Counted from the stretch's first letter, positions 1 to 6,470 are shown. The stretch is DNA of 6,769 nucleotides from Rhizobiaceae bacterium UBA1291 (GCA_002307905.1 DBUL01000135.1:23621-30389); one strand, 5' to 3'. The notes: generated by a model from the sequence alone, not told the origin. Numbers and translations are program-made.

Positions 1-1173
1 AGCTATGCGCTGTGGTTCTTGGCTCTGACGGTGCTGATCGCGGGCGCTGCCTGGTGGGTGAGTGGTGATCCCTTGCGGGCGCTGGCCGTGCTCGTGGTCG
101 CCACGCCCTGTCCGCTCATCCTGGCCGTGCCGGTTGCGATCATTTCCGGCATGTCACGTGCTGCGTCGCTTGGCGTCCTGATCAAAAGCGGCGGTGCACT
201 GGAGAGGCTCGCGCGGGTGCGCACGGCCGTGCTCGACAAGACGGGGACCATGACCAGCGGCGAAGCCGGCGTGGTCGAGATCCGCACCAGCGACGGGATC
301 GATCCGGAGGAAATGCTGCGGCTCGCCGCTTCGCTCGATCAGGCCTCCAACCATGTCAGCGCCGAGGCCCTCGTCCAGTCAGCGCGCGAGCGCGGTATGG
401 CGCTTTCGTCGCCGACCGACATCGTCGAAACGCCGGGGTCCGGCGTCGAGGGAAGGATCAATGGCCGATCGCTGGTGGTTGGCGGCAGCGATTTCGTACG
501 GAGCAGGTGTTCGTCGGGCAACCCTTACGCCCTCGGCGGAGACCTGCCGCCGGGAACAGCGGTGGTCGCCGTCGGGATCGACGGCATCGTCGCTGGCATC
601 ATCCTGCTCTCCGACCAGATACGCGACGATGCGCATTCGACGATCGATTCCTTCCGCGCCGCTGGCGTCACCCGCTTTGTGCTGGCCTCGGGCGATCACG
701 CCGATGCCGTCCGCGCGGCGGGCTTGTCTCTCGGCGTCGATGAGGCGATTGGAGATCTTCTGCCCGCCGAGAAGGTGGACGTGGTGATCGCCGAGCGCCG
801 CAAGGCCTCGGTGATGATGATCGGCGATGGGGTCAACGACGCACCGGCATTGGCGGCGGCTGACGTCGGTGTAGCCATGGGGGCCAGAGGCGCCGCAGCA
901 TCATCCGAATCGGCGGACGTCGTGCTCCTAGTCGACCACCTGGCCCGCTTGCCCGCCGCCCTCCTGGTTGCGCAACGCACCCGGCACATCGCCCTCCAAA
1001 GCGTTTTCGCCGGCCTGTCTCTCTCGCTGCTTGCGATGGTAGCGGCCGCGTTCGGCTATCTTCCGCCGGTCCAAGGTGCTCTGCTCCAGGAGGTGATCGA
1101 CGTGGCAGTGATTCTCAATGCGCTGCGGGCGCTCAGCGTACCGGCAGAGATTCGCGCCAAGCGCGAGGAGTGA
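1..1173 (+). CDS. Heavy-metal P1B-type ATPase, C-terminal part (5' end outside window)
   Basis: Inner-membrane ATP-driven metal efflux pump; only the last 390 codons are present and the frame is open from base 1. Residues are counted from the first codon. The ion-binding membrane helix has TPCPL (35-39) followed by a conserved proline. The phosphorylation motif DKTGT starts at residue 79 and the hinge motif GDGVND at 275-280. The last membrane helices carry LQEVIDVAVILNALRAL near the C-terminus. TPC replaces the CPC/CPH of copper and zinc pumps. It recalls the P1B group that includes Sinorhizobium Nia (Ni/Fe), but the hemerythrin domain known at the end of Nia is absent. The usual HP dipeptide of the nucleotide-binding domain appears as HV (SNHVSA, about 116-121). 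The N-terminal metal-binding region and first helices are not visible. Class is firm; metal specificity is uncertain. Confidence 0.93.
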   Translation, partial: SYALWFLALTVLIAGAAWWVSGDPLRALAVLVVATPCPLILAVPVAIISGMSRAASLGVLIKSGGALERLARVRTAVLDKTGTMTSGEAGVVEIRTSDGIDPEEMLRLAASLDQASNHVSAEALVQSARERGMALSSPTDIVETPGSGVEGRINGRSLVVGGSDFVRSRCSSGNPYALGGDLPPGTAVVAVGIDGIVAGIILLSDQIRDDAHSTIDSFRAAGVTRFVLASGDHADAVRAAGLSLGVDEAIGDLLPAEKVDVVIAERRKASVMMIGDGVNDAPALAAADVGVAMGARGAAASSESADVVLLVDHLARLPAALLVAQRTRHIALQSVFAGLSLSLLAMVAAAFGYLPPVQGALLQEVIDVAVILNALRALSVPAEIRAKREE

Positions 1174-1214
1174 GAGAGAGGACTTGAGTTTTTCGCCGTT
1201 TGCCGCGGTCAGCC

Positions 1215-1240
1215 GGAACAAAGTCGCGGGGAGTCGTGTT
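1215..1240 (+). promoter_or_regulatory. RpoE2/EcfG-type general stress promoter
   Basis: GGAAC at 1215-1219 is followed by exactly 19 bases and TT at 1239-1240. This matches the GGAAC-N18-19-TT consensus of the alphaproteobacterial general stress sigma factor (RpoE2 in Sinorhizobium, EcfG elsewhere). It sits about 40 bases before the start codon of the ferritin-like gene, so transcription would begin near 1245-1250 and leave a leader of about 30 bases. Its presence supports an alphaproteobacterial origin and stress control of the downstream gene. The motif is seen; its use is inferred. Confidence 0.6.
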
Positions 1241-1279
1241 GATTGGGCGTGAATTCCGATCCCAACCAGGAGACACCCC

Positions 1280-1792
1280 ATGGCACAGAAGACTCTAGAC
1301 GACCTTTTCTACGAGACGCTCAAGGACATCTACTATGCCGAGCGCAAGATCCTGAAGACCCTGCCGAAGATGGCCCGTGGCGCCCAGGACCCTAAGCTGA
1401 AGACCGCTTTCGAAAAGCACAAGGAAGAGACAGAAGGCCAGATCGAGCGCCTGCAGCAGGTGTTCGAGATCATCGGCAAGCGTCCACGCGCGAAGACCTG
1501 CCCGGCGATCGACGGCATCATCGAGGAGGGCGAGGAGATCATGGAAGATTTCAAGGGCGCCCCCGCTCTCGATGCCGGCCTGCTCGCCGCCGCTCAGGCT
1601 GTCGAGCATTATGAGATCAGCCGTTACGGCACCCTCAGCGCCTGGGCGAAGCAGCTCGGCCTGAAGGATGCAGTGAAGCTGCTTGACGAAACCCTCGCGG
1701 AAGAAACGAAGACCGATGTCGCTCTGTCCAAGCTTGCCGAGAGCGCAGTCAACACGGCCGCCATGGACGCCAAGTCTGCCAAGGCGGCCTGA
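1280..1792 (+). CDS. Ferritin-like DUF892 (YciE-type) stress protein
   Basis: A 170-residue cytoplasmic four-helix ferritin-like protein of the YciE/DUF892 family. Members are linked to general stress, osmotic stress and stationary phase; their chemistry is poorly known. The helices are strongly charged. Candidate di-metal ligands are Glu21 (YYAER), His47 with Glu50 (KHKEE), Glu109-His110 and Glu112 (AVEHYEISRYGTL), and Glu141-Glu142 (LDETLAEE). The length is typical of the family, and the alanine/lysine-rich tail is disordered. The ATG has an AGGAG ribosome-binding site about 8 bases upstream. An RpoE2/EcfG-type promoter precedes it and an intrinsic terminator follows it, so it is probably a single-gene transcript. 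It lies 106 bases after the metal ATPase on the same strand. Family assignment is confident; a direct role in iron storage is not shown. Confidence 0.94.
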   Translation: MAQKTLDDLFYETLKDIYYAERKILKTLPKMARGAQDPKLKTAFEKHKEETEGQIERLQQVFEIIGKRPRAKTCPAIDGIIEEGEEIMEDFKGAPALDAGLLAAAQAVEHYEISRYGTLSAWAKQLGLKDAVKLLDETLAEETKTDVALSKLAESAVNTAAMDAKSAKAA

Positions 1793-1803
1793 TGCCGGAA
1801 AGT

Positions 1804-1842
1804 CGGGCCAGGAAAGTCCTGGCCCGCGAGCGACGTTGTCGC
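1804..1842 (+). repeat. Two perfect inverted repeats after the DUF892 gene
   Basis: A perfect 10-bp stem with a 3-base loop (1804-1813 paired with 1817-1826) is followed at once by a 5-bp stem with a 3-base loop (1830-1834 with 1838-1842). Neither is followed by a T-run, so they are not terminators themselves. They begin 12 bases after the stop codon and would form 3'-end structures in the mRNA, probably protecting it or helping termination at the next hairpin. Confidence 0.55.
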
Positions 1843-1848
1843 GGCATG

Positions 1849-1877
1849 AAAAAGGGGCTCTCAGGGCTCCTTTTTTT
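1849..1877 (+). terminator. Rho-independent terminator of the DUF892 gene
   Basis: A 12-bp imperfect stem (1849-1860 with 1864-1875, loop TCA) contains two G:T pairs and is flanked by an A-tract on the left and seven Ts on the right (1871-1877). The A/T flanks mean it could also work for transcription from the right. It lies 57 bases after the ferritin-like gene. Confidence 0.85.
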
Positions 1878-2218
1878 GTCCAATCCACTGATCGACCTTG
1901 GGATAGCTGCATGCCCCATTCGTCAGCCCTAATTCTGATTAGGCGCACCCTGCGAAACCAATCTACTGGCGCTCCTTCGGCTTTCGCCTGCGGCTCGCCG
2001 GAGAGGCTGGCGGAGGACTAGCCGCATTCAAAAAACGCGCCACAAGCACCGGAGGTGCGGTGGCCACAACCGCGTCCTTCTAATCATGCTGCCTACTAGT
2101 TATGCTGCCGATCCGGTGCCATGCCCACTTGCGGCACCGGTCTTGTCGACGTGTCTGGGCTGGTAGTCTGATCGCTGGGTCGACCCCCGTCGAGTCCCTA
2201 AGCCGATCAGGAGCCGTA
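1878..2218. other. Intergenic stretch with no supported gene, several dyads
   Basis: No open frame here has a convincing start, ribosome-binding site or recognisable product. The stretch contains a 6-bp dyad at 1928-1943 (CCTAAT/ATTAGG), an 8-bp direct repeat ATGCTGCC at 2086-2093 and 2102-2109, and a cluster of stronger inverted repeats at 2113-2210 (listed separately). It lies downstream of the 3' end of the tRNA and downstream of the DUF892 terminator, so genes on both sides converge on it. Confidence 0.5.
2113..2210. repeat. Cluster of inverted repeats downstream of tRNA-Arg
   Basis: Two perfect dyads lie close together. CCGGTGCC (2113-2120) pairs with GGCACCGG (2133-2140) across a 12-base loop. 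CTGATCG (2168-2174) pairs with CGATCAG (2204-2210). Inside the second lie the palindrome GGGTCGACCC (2177-2186) and the overlapping stem CGAC/GTCG (2181-2192). The second structure starts 8 bases beyond the encoded CCA of the tRNA. It could be a tRNA 3' trailer or termination structure, a small structured RNA, or a recombination site. No T-run is present on the tRNA strand. Confidence 0.4.
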
Positions 2219-2295
2219 TGGTGATCCCGACGCGATTCGAACGCGTGACCCCCAGATTAGGAATCTGGTGCTCTATCCTGCTGAGCTACGGGACC
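2219..2295 (-). tRNA. tRNA-Arg (anticodon CCT), CCA encoded
   Basis: On the minus strand the full cloverleaf can be drawn. The 7-bp acceptor stem is GGTCCCG/CGGGATC with one G:T pair. The D-stem is GCTC/GAGC with a 9-base loop. The anticodon stem is CCAGA/TCTGG around the loop TTCCTAA, giving anticodon CCT. There is a 5-base variable region and a T-stem ACGCG/CGCGT with loop TTCGAAT. The discriminator is A, and CCA is encoded at 2221-2219. It reads AGG codons. Its 3' end points to the region with the metal ATPase and DUF892 gene; tRNA 3' ends are common integration sites for genomic islands. Confidence 0.96.
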
Positions 2296-2306
2296 ACTGA
2301 CTGAAC

Positions 2307-2335
2307 TCCATACAAAAGCCGGACCATGAAGCCAA
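2307..2335 (-). promoter_or_regulatory. Candidate promoter of tRNA-Arg
   Basis: On the minus strand, TTGGCT (2335-2330) and TATGGA (2312-2307) are separated by 17 bases. Transcription would start near 2300, about 5 bases before the mature tRNA, which suits a tRNA gene. The match is only partial to the sigma-70 consensus and was picked by eye. Confidence 0.35.
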
Positions 2336-2438
2336 GCCTTTTTGCTGAAGGGGCAAGGACGAAGGCCTGACTCTGCATTCCGTGCCGGGGGCCGCTTGCG
2401 CCGGTCGCGACTCCTGCGGTTGCGGGACAACCCTTTCC

Positions 2439-3602
2439 TCAATCCGTCAGTCGCTGTTCCGCCAGCCTCACCCAATAGGAGATTCCGTAAGACAGGATAT
2501 CGTCATTGAAGTCGTAGGCGGGATTATGCAGGCCGGGCGTGTCGCCGTGGCCGATCATGATATAGGCGCCGGGGCGGGCCTGCAGCATGAAGGCGAAGTC
2601 TTCGCCGGCCATGGAGGGATCGACCTCGGTGTTCACCTGATCCTTGCCGACAATGTCCATCGCCGCGCGCGCGGCGTGCTCCGTCTCGGCCGGGTGGTTG
2701 ACGGTGACGGGGCAGGCGCGCTCATAGACCACGTCGGCCTCTGCGCCGTTGGCGTTCGCGATCCCCCGAGCAATCTCGCGGATGCGGGTTTCGGCCAGAT
2801 CGCGCACGGTTTCGTCGAGCGAGCGGACCGTGCCGGCGAGCAAGGCCTCTTCCGGGATGATGTTATGGGTCGTGCCGGCGTTGAAGCGCGTGACGGAGAC
2901 GACCACGGAACGCAACGGATTGGCGTTTCGCGAAGCGATAAGCTGCAGGTTGGTGACGATCTGCGCGCCGATGGCGATCGGGTCGACGGCCTTGTGCGGT
3001 TCGGCAGCGTGCCCGCCGCGTCCCTTGACCGTGATGAAGAACTTGTCGGGCGCGGCCATGATGCCGCCCTTGCGGATCGAAAACGTGCCGACCGGCTGGC
3101 CCGGCATGTTGTGCATGCCGTAGACTTCCTCAATGGCAAACCGCTCCATCAGTCCGTCCTGGACCATGGCCAGCGCACCGGCGCCGCCTTCTTCGGCCGG
3201 CTGGAAGATCACGATGACACGGCCGTTGAAATTGCGCGTCTGGGCCAAGTGCTGGGCGGCGCCGAGCAGCATTGCCGTGTGTCCGTCATGACCGCAGGCA
3301 TGCATGCGGCCTGGAACCTGTGACGCCCATGGTTTGCCGCTGATCTCCTCCAGCGGCAATGCATCCATGTCGGCGCGCAGACCGATAGCGCGGGTGCTGG
3401 TGCCCCGTCCCTTGATCACTCCGACAACGCCGGTCCGGCCAATTCCGTTCACGATTTCGTCAACGCCGAACTCTGCCAGCTTGGCGGAAACGAAGGCAGC
3501 GGTGTTCTCTACATCGTAGAGAATCTCGGGATTTGCATGGAGATGGCGGCGCCATTCGCTGACCTCCGCCTGGAGTTCGGCGGCGCGGTTCAATATCGGC
3601 AT
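2439..3602 (-). CDS. M20 family zinc amidohydrolase (hippurate/N-acyl amino acid hydrolase type)
   Basis: A 387-residue cytoplasmic hydrolase of the M20D group, which cleaves amide bonds of N-acyl or N-benzoyl amino acids and similar conjugates. Motifs in order: RADMDALP (76-83); HACGHDGH (101-108) with metal ligands Cys103 and His105; QPAEEGGAGA (135-143 region) with catalytic Glu137 and metal ligand Glu138; MHNMPG with His164; GRGGHAAEPH (194-203) in the dimerisation domain; GTTHNIIPEE (243-252); MAGEDFAF (331-338); and His359 in GLHNPAYDFND. The ATG at 3602 is chosen because AGGA lies 7 bases upstream and homologues start near this point; an in-frame TTG at 3680 would add 26 unconserved residues. 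There is no signal peptide. It is transcribed divergently from the carboxypeptidase gene. The true substrate cannot be told from sequence. Transcription runs toward the tRNA on the same strand with no clear terminator between. Confidence 0.93.
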   Translation of the reverse strand: MPILNRAAELQAEVSEWRRHLHANPEILYDVENTAAFVSAKLAEFGVDEIVNGIGRTGVVGVIKGRGTSTRAIGLRADMDALPLEEISGKPWASQVPGRMHACGHDGHTAMLLGAAQHLAQTRNFNGRVIVIFQPAEEGGAGALAMVQDGLMERFAIEEVYGMHNMPGQPVGTFSIRKGGIMAAPDKFFITVKGRGGHAAEPHKAVDPIAIGAQIVTNLQLIASRNANPLRSVVVSVTRFNAGTTHNIIPEEALLAGTVRSLDETVRDLAETRIREIARGIANANGAEADVVYERACPVTVNHPAETEHAARAAMDIVGKDQVNTEVDPSMAGEDFAFMLQARPGAYIMIGHGDTPGLHNPAYDFNDDILSYGISYWVRLAEQRLTD

Positions 3603-3644
3603 CTTGCTGTCCTGCCCGTCTATTTCTGCTATCTTTTGAGAGGC

Positions 3645-3661
3645 GGCGCAGAATGTGCGCC
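3645..3661. promoter_or_regulatory. Perfect dyad in the amidohydrolase leader/promoter region
   Basis: GGCGCA (3645-3650) and TGCGCC (3656-3661) form a perfect 6-bp inverted repeat around a 5-base spacer, 43 bases upstream of the amidohydrolase ATG. It could be an operator or a leader hairpin. Only the symmetry is seen. Confidence 0.3.
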
Positions 3662-3706
3662 TTGAGATTGACGTATTCAATGGGTCTTGCCATTGCTTTC
3701 ACACAT

Positions 3707-3724
3707 AGGCCAATTATCTGGCCT
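3707..3724. promoter_or_regulatory. AGGCCA-N6-TGGCCT dyad, candidate operator of the carboxypeptidase gene
   Basis: A perfect 6-bp inverted repeat with an A/T-rich 6-base spacer lies 36 bases upstream of the GTG start of the carboxypeptidase gene, in the divergent intergenic region. It overlaps weak -10-like sequences: TATCTG at 3715-3720 with TTGCTT at 3693-3698, or AATTAT at 3712-3717 with TTGCCA at 3687-3692. This placement suits a repressor site over a promoter, but no regulator is encoded nearby. Confidence 0.35.
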
Positions 3725-3759
3725 TTGCGAGACAGGTTCGCATCAAAGGGGTATTCATC

Positions 3760-4875
3760 GTGCCGTCGAACACTTCCAGCATGCCTCAGCGCTCGCGCTA
3801 CACACGCCGTCTCACGGCGCTTGTTTGCGCTATCGCCGCTTGCCTGCCGGGTCTGGCTCTTGCCAATCCGCAGATTGTCGTTGACGTCAATAGCGGACAG
3901 GTGATCGCCCACGAGGAAGCCTTCCGCAAATGGTATCCTGCCTCGCTCACCAAGCTGATGACTGCCTACACGACCTTCAAGGCCATTCGTGCCGGCGAGC
4001 TGTCGCTGACGAGCGTCGTCGTCATGAGCGAGAAGGCGGCGGCGCAACCGGCGAGCAAGATGTACTACGCGCCGGGGTCGCAGATGACGCTCGATAGCGC
4101 GCTGAAGCTCCTGATCGTCAAGTCCGCCAATGACGTCGCTGTGGCGATTGCCGAGCGTGTCGGCGGTACGCTCGACAATTTCATCGCCCGGATGAATGCC
4201 GACGCGCAGGCGCTCGGGATGACCTCTTCGCGCTTTGTCAATCCGAACGGCCTGCCGGGCAAGGGACAATACACGACAGCGCGCGACCTTGCCGTGCTCT
4301 CTGTCACCTTGCGCCGCGAGTTTCCGGAATATGCCGGATTTTTCGCACTGGAAGGCGTTACCACGGGCAAGAAGGTTTATCCCAACTACAATTTGCTGAT
4401 CGGTCGCTTCGACGGCGCCGACGGCATGAAGACCGGCTATATCTGTGCCTCCGGCTTTAACCAGGTTTCCTCGGCCACCCGCAACGGCCGAACCGTGGTA
4501 TCCGTGGTGCTTGGTGCCGACAGCCTTGGCGGGCGGGCCGATATGTCGGCTGAACTGCTGCAAAAGGCTTTGACCGCTCCGAAGGGCGCCGGTCTGCATC
4601 TTGGTAGTCTCGCCCCCTATGGTCCAGGCCGCGATACCGTCACTGACATCAGCGCCGAGATCTGCAATCCACAGGCGCGCAAGGTGCGCAGCGAAGGCCG
4701 CGACGAGGCGGGGCGGATGAAGATGCTTTCGCCTTACATCCACGAAATGGACCGCCCGCCAAGGGCGGTCTTCGCGGGCCTTATTCCGGGAACGGAGCCA
4801 CAGCCCAAGAAGCAGAATGGCGCCGCTGGCGTGATCGCCAACGTACCGATTCCAAAGCCGCGCCCGACATTCTGA
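3760..4875 (+). CDS. D-alanyl-D-alanine carboxypeptidase (S11, penicillin-binding protein)
   Basis: A 371-residue exported serine DD-carboxypeptidase that removes the terminal D-Ala of peptidoglycan stem peptides in the periplasm. The N-terminus has a basic stretch (RYTRR), a hydrophobic core, and an ALA signal-peptidase site after residue 35. The active site is complete: SxxK as Ser62-Leu-Thr-Lys65, SAN at 122-124, and KTG at 224-226. The catalytic domain is followed by about 100 residues that end in a proline-rich tail (IPKPRPTF). I see no clear PBP5-type amphipathic C-terminal anchor, so the protein may be soluble or attached differently. GTG at 3760 is chosen because AAAGGGG lies about 9 bases upstream; ATG at 3781 lacks a ribosome-binding site but would keep the signal peptide. 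The CobW-like gene follows after 14 bases, which suggests one operon. Confidence 0.95.
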   Translation: MPSNTSSMPQRSRYTRRLTALVCAIAACLPGLALANPQIVVDVNSGQVIAHEEAFRKWYPASLTKLMTAYTTFKAIRAGELSLTSVVVMSEKAAAQPASKMYYAPGSQMTLDSALKLLIVKSANDVAVAIAERVGGTLDNFIARMNADAQALGMTSSRFVNPNGLPGKGQYTTARDLAVLSVTLRREFPEYAGFFALEGVTTGKKVYPNYNLLIGRFDGADGMKTGYICASGFNQVSSATRNGRTVVSVVLGADSLGGRADMSAELLQKALTAPKGAGLHLGSLAPYGPGRDTVTDISAEICNPQARKVRSEGRDEAGRMKMLSPYIHEMDRPPRAVFAGLIPGTEPQPKKQNGAAGVIANVPIPKPRPTF

Positions 4876-4889
4876 TTCCGGAGCAAGCC

Positions 4890-5040
4890 ATGTCCGATAC
4901 CTACGGCCGGATCCCCGTGTCGATCATCACCGGCTTTCTGGGGGCGGGCAAGTCGACCCTGCTCAACCGCATCCTCAAGGATCCGGCGATGAAGGATGCG
5001 GCAGTGATCATCAACGAGTTCGGCGATCTCGGCGTCGATA
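4890..5040 (+). pseudogene. CobW/COG0523 GTPase, N-terminal fragment cut at the junction
   Basis: This is the start of a G3E-family metallochaperone GTPase (CobW, YeiR, ZigA and relatives), thought to deliver zinc or cobalt to target enzymes using GTP. The first 50 residues are convincing: a leading strand (IPVSIIT), Walker A GFLGAGKST (15-23), and INEFG (41-45). The ATG has CCGGAG about 8 bases upstream and lies 14 bases after the carboxypeptidase stop. After about residue 46-50 the family pattern stops; the expected continuation and the CxCC metal site never appear. The frame stays open to a stop at 5217-5219, but those last ~60 residues are antisense to the proP gene and are not CobW. The break is probably an assembly artefact, not a biological mutation. 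Confidence 0.85.
5016..5040. other. Junction between rhizobial and Pseudomonas-like DNA
   Basis: These bases read on the plus strand as CobW residues EFGDLGVD and on the minus strand as ProP residues DAEIAEL. To the left, the ProP frame becomes nonsense (VDDHCRIL instead of the expected AKR-containing tail). To the right, the CobW frame becomes nonsense. The exact breakpoint cannot be placed because the sequence fits both genes. A shared stretch of this kind is what causes a false join in short-read assembly. Confidence 0.8.
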
Positions 5041-6470
5041 TCTTCGATCTTCTGCTCGATATTGTCATGGTGTTCTTGCAGCAGCTCCTTGGCTTCTTCC
5101 ATGTCCGAGGCCGCCGGTGCCGCGCCGCGCAGGGGGCGGTTAGCGGTCTCTTTCATGGTCACGCCGGTGATCAGGCCGACCACTGCAAACGCCATCAAGT
5201 AGTAGGCGGGCATGTATAGGTCATTGGTGGTTTCCACCAGCCAGGCGACAGCGGTCGGGGTCAGACCGGCAATCAGCACCGAGACGTTAAAGGCGCTGGC
5301 TAGAGCGCTGTAGCGCAGGTGTGTAGGGAACATCGCCGGCAATGTCGACGCCATCACGCCGATAAAGAAGTTCAGCACAACGGCCAGGATCAGCAGCCCG
5401 GCGAAGATCAGCCCGATCTTGCCGCTGGTGATCAGCATAAAGGCTGGAATGGCCAGCAACAGCAAACCCACGCTGCCGGCAATGATGAACGGCTTGCGGC
5501 CGATTTTGTCACTGACAAAACCGATGAACGGTTGCACGAACAGCATGCCGACCATGATTGCGATGATGATCAATACACCGCTGTTTTCTTTGTAGTGCAG
5601 GTTGTGGGACAGGTAGCTCGGCATGTAGGTGAGCAGCATGTAGTACGTCACGTTGGTGGCCGCCACAATGCCGATACAGGTCAACAGGCTGCGCCAATGC
5701 TTGGTGGCGACTTCCTTGAACGACACTTTCGGGCCGTGGGACAGACCTTCGCGGTCGCCTTGTTCGAGGGTGTCCATGTGCTGCTGGAACGCCGGGGTTT
5801 CTTCCAGCGCGTGGCGCAGGTAAAGACCGATGATGCCCAGGGGCAGGGCCAGGAAGAACGGCAGGCGCCAGCCCCAGGATTCAAACTGTTCTTCGCCGAG
5901 GATGCTGGAAATCAGCACCACCACACCCGCGCCGAGCACGAAACCGGCGATGGAACCGAAGTCCAGCCAACTGCCGAGAAAGCCGCGCTTGCGGTCCGGC
6001 GCATACTCGGCAACGAAGATCGACGCGCCGGTGTATTCACCGCCCACCGAGAAGCCTTGGGCCATTTTGCACAGCAGCAACAGGATCGGCGCCCAGATAC
6101 CGATAGTGTCGTAGCCGGGGATCAGACCGATGGCGAAGGTACTCAGCGACATGATCACGATGGTCGCCGCCAGCACCTTCTGTCGTCCGTATTTGTCCCC
6201 CAGGGCGCCGAAGAACAGGCCACCCAAAGGACGGATCAGGAACGGCACCGAGAAGGTAGCCAGTGCGGCGATCATTTGCACACTGGGCGAAGCGTCCGGG
6301 AAAAACACCTTGCCCAGCACATAGGCGACAAACCCGTAGACGCCAAAGTCGAACCATTCCATGGCGTTACCCAGTGCAGCGGCGGTGATCGCCTTGCGCA
6401 TCTTGGTGTCATCGACAATGGTGATGTCATTCAATCCGATGGGATTGACGCTTTTCTTACGTGATTTCAT
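5016..6470 (-). CDS. proP: ProP-type osmolyte:H+ symporter, 3' end cut at the junction
   Basis: Inner-membrane MFS transporter of the metabolite:H+ symporter group, which takes up proline, glycine betaine and related osmoprotectants. About 485 genuine residues are present, against about 500 for E. coli ProP. They start MKSRKKSVNPIGLNDITIVD and include GNAMEWFDFGVYG (34-46), the loop motif GDKYGRQK (91-98), GGEYTGASIFVAEY (143-156), DRKRG (159-163), and the mid-protein repeat SDKIGRKP (320-327). The twelve membrane helices are followed by the charged coiled-coil start (SDMEEAKELLQEHHDNIEQKIEDIDAEIAEL, 455-485), which in ProP tunes osmotic activation. The last ~15 residues are missing; the frame instead runs on to 4734 through antisense CobW and carboxypeptidase sequence. 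ATG at 6470 fits homologues; its ribosome-binding site is weak. An upstream GTG at 6509 would add 13 unconserved residues. The sequence recalls Pseudomonas proP. Confidence 0.92.

Noticed and set aside
1683..2021. Open frame across the end of the DUF892 gene and its terminator
   Set aside because: It is out of frame with DUF892, runs through an intrinsic terminator, and has no ribosome-binding site or recognisable product.
1975..2030. Possible remnant of a tRNA-Ser-like end (GGCTGGCGGAGGACTAGCC region)
   Set aside because: The resemblance is limited to a few bases; no cloverleaf can be drawn and the T-loop sequence is missing.
2086..2109. Two copies of ATGCTGCC 16 bases apart
   Set aside because: Only two short copies; they could be chance and do not make a repeat array.
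2382..3323. Long open frame on the plus strand
   Set aside because: It lies fully antisense to the M20 amidohydrolase, whose catalytic motifs are intact, and its translation is histidine/glycine/aspartate-rich without a family pattern. It is a shadow of GC-rich coding sequence.
3603..3680. Upstream TTG start for the amidohydrolase
   Set aside because: The extra 26 residues look unlike the family and overlap the candidate leader dyad. The ATG at 3602 has a good ribosome-binding site.
3460..4743. Long open frame on the minus strand
   Set aside because: It is antisense to the carboxypeptidase and overlaps the start of the amidohydrolase. The translation is arginine/histidine-rich low-complexity sequence typical of a shadow frame.
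4734..5015. Novel C-terminal domain on ProP
   Set aside because: The extension is the antisense of CobW and carboxypeptidase coding sequence, created by the junction.
5319..6464. 381-codon open frame on the plus strand
   Set aside because: It is antisense to proP and very rich in Gln, His, Asp and Arg. ProP on the other strand has clear transporter motifs.
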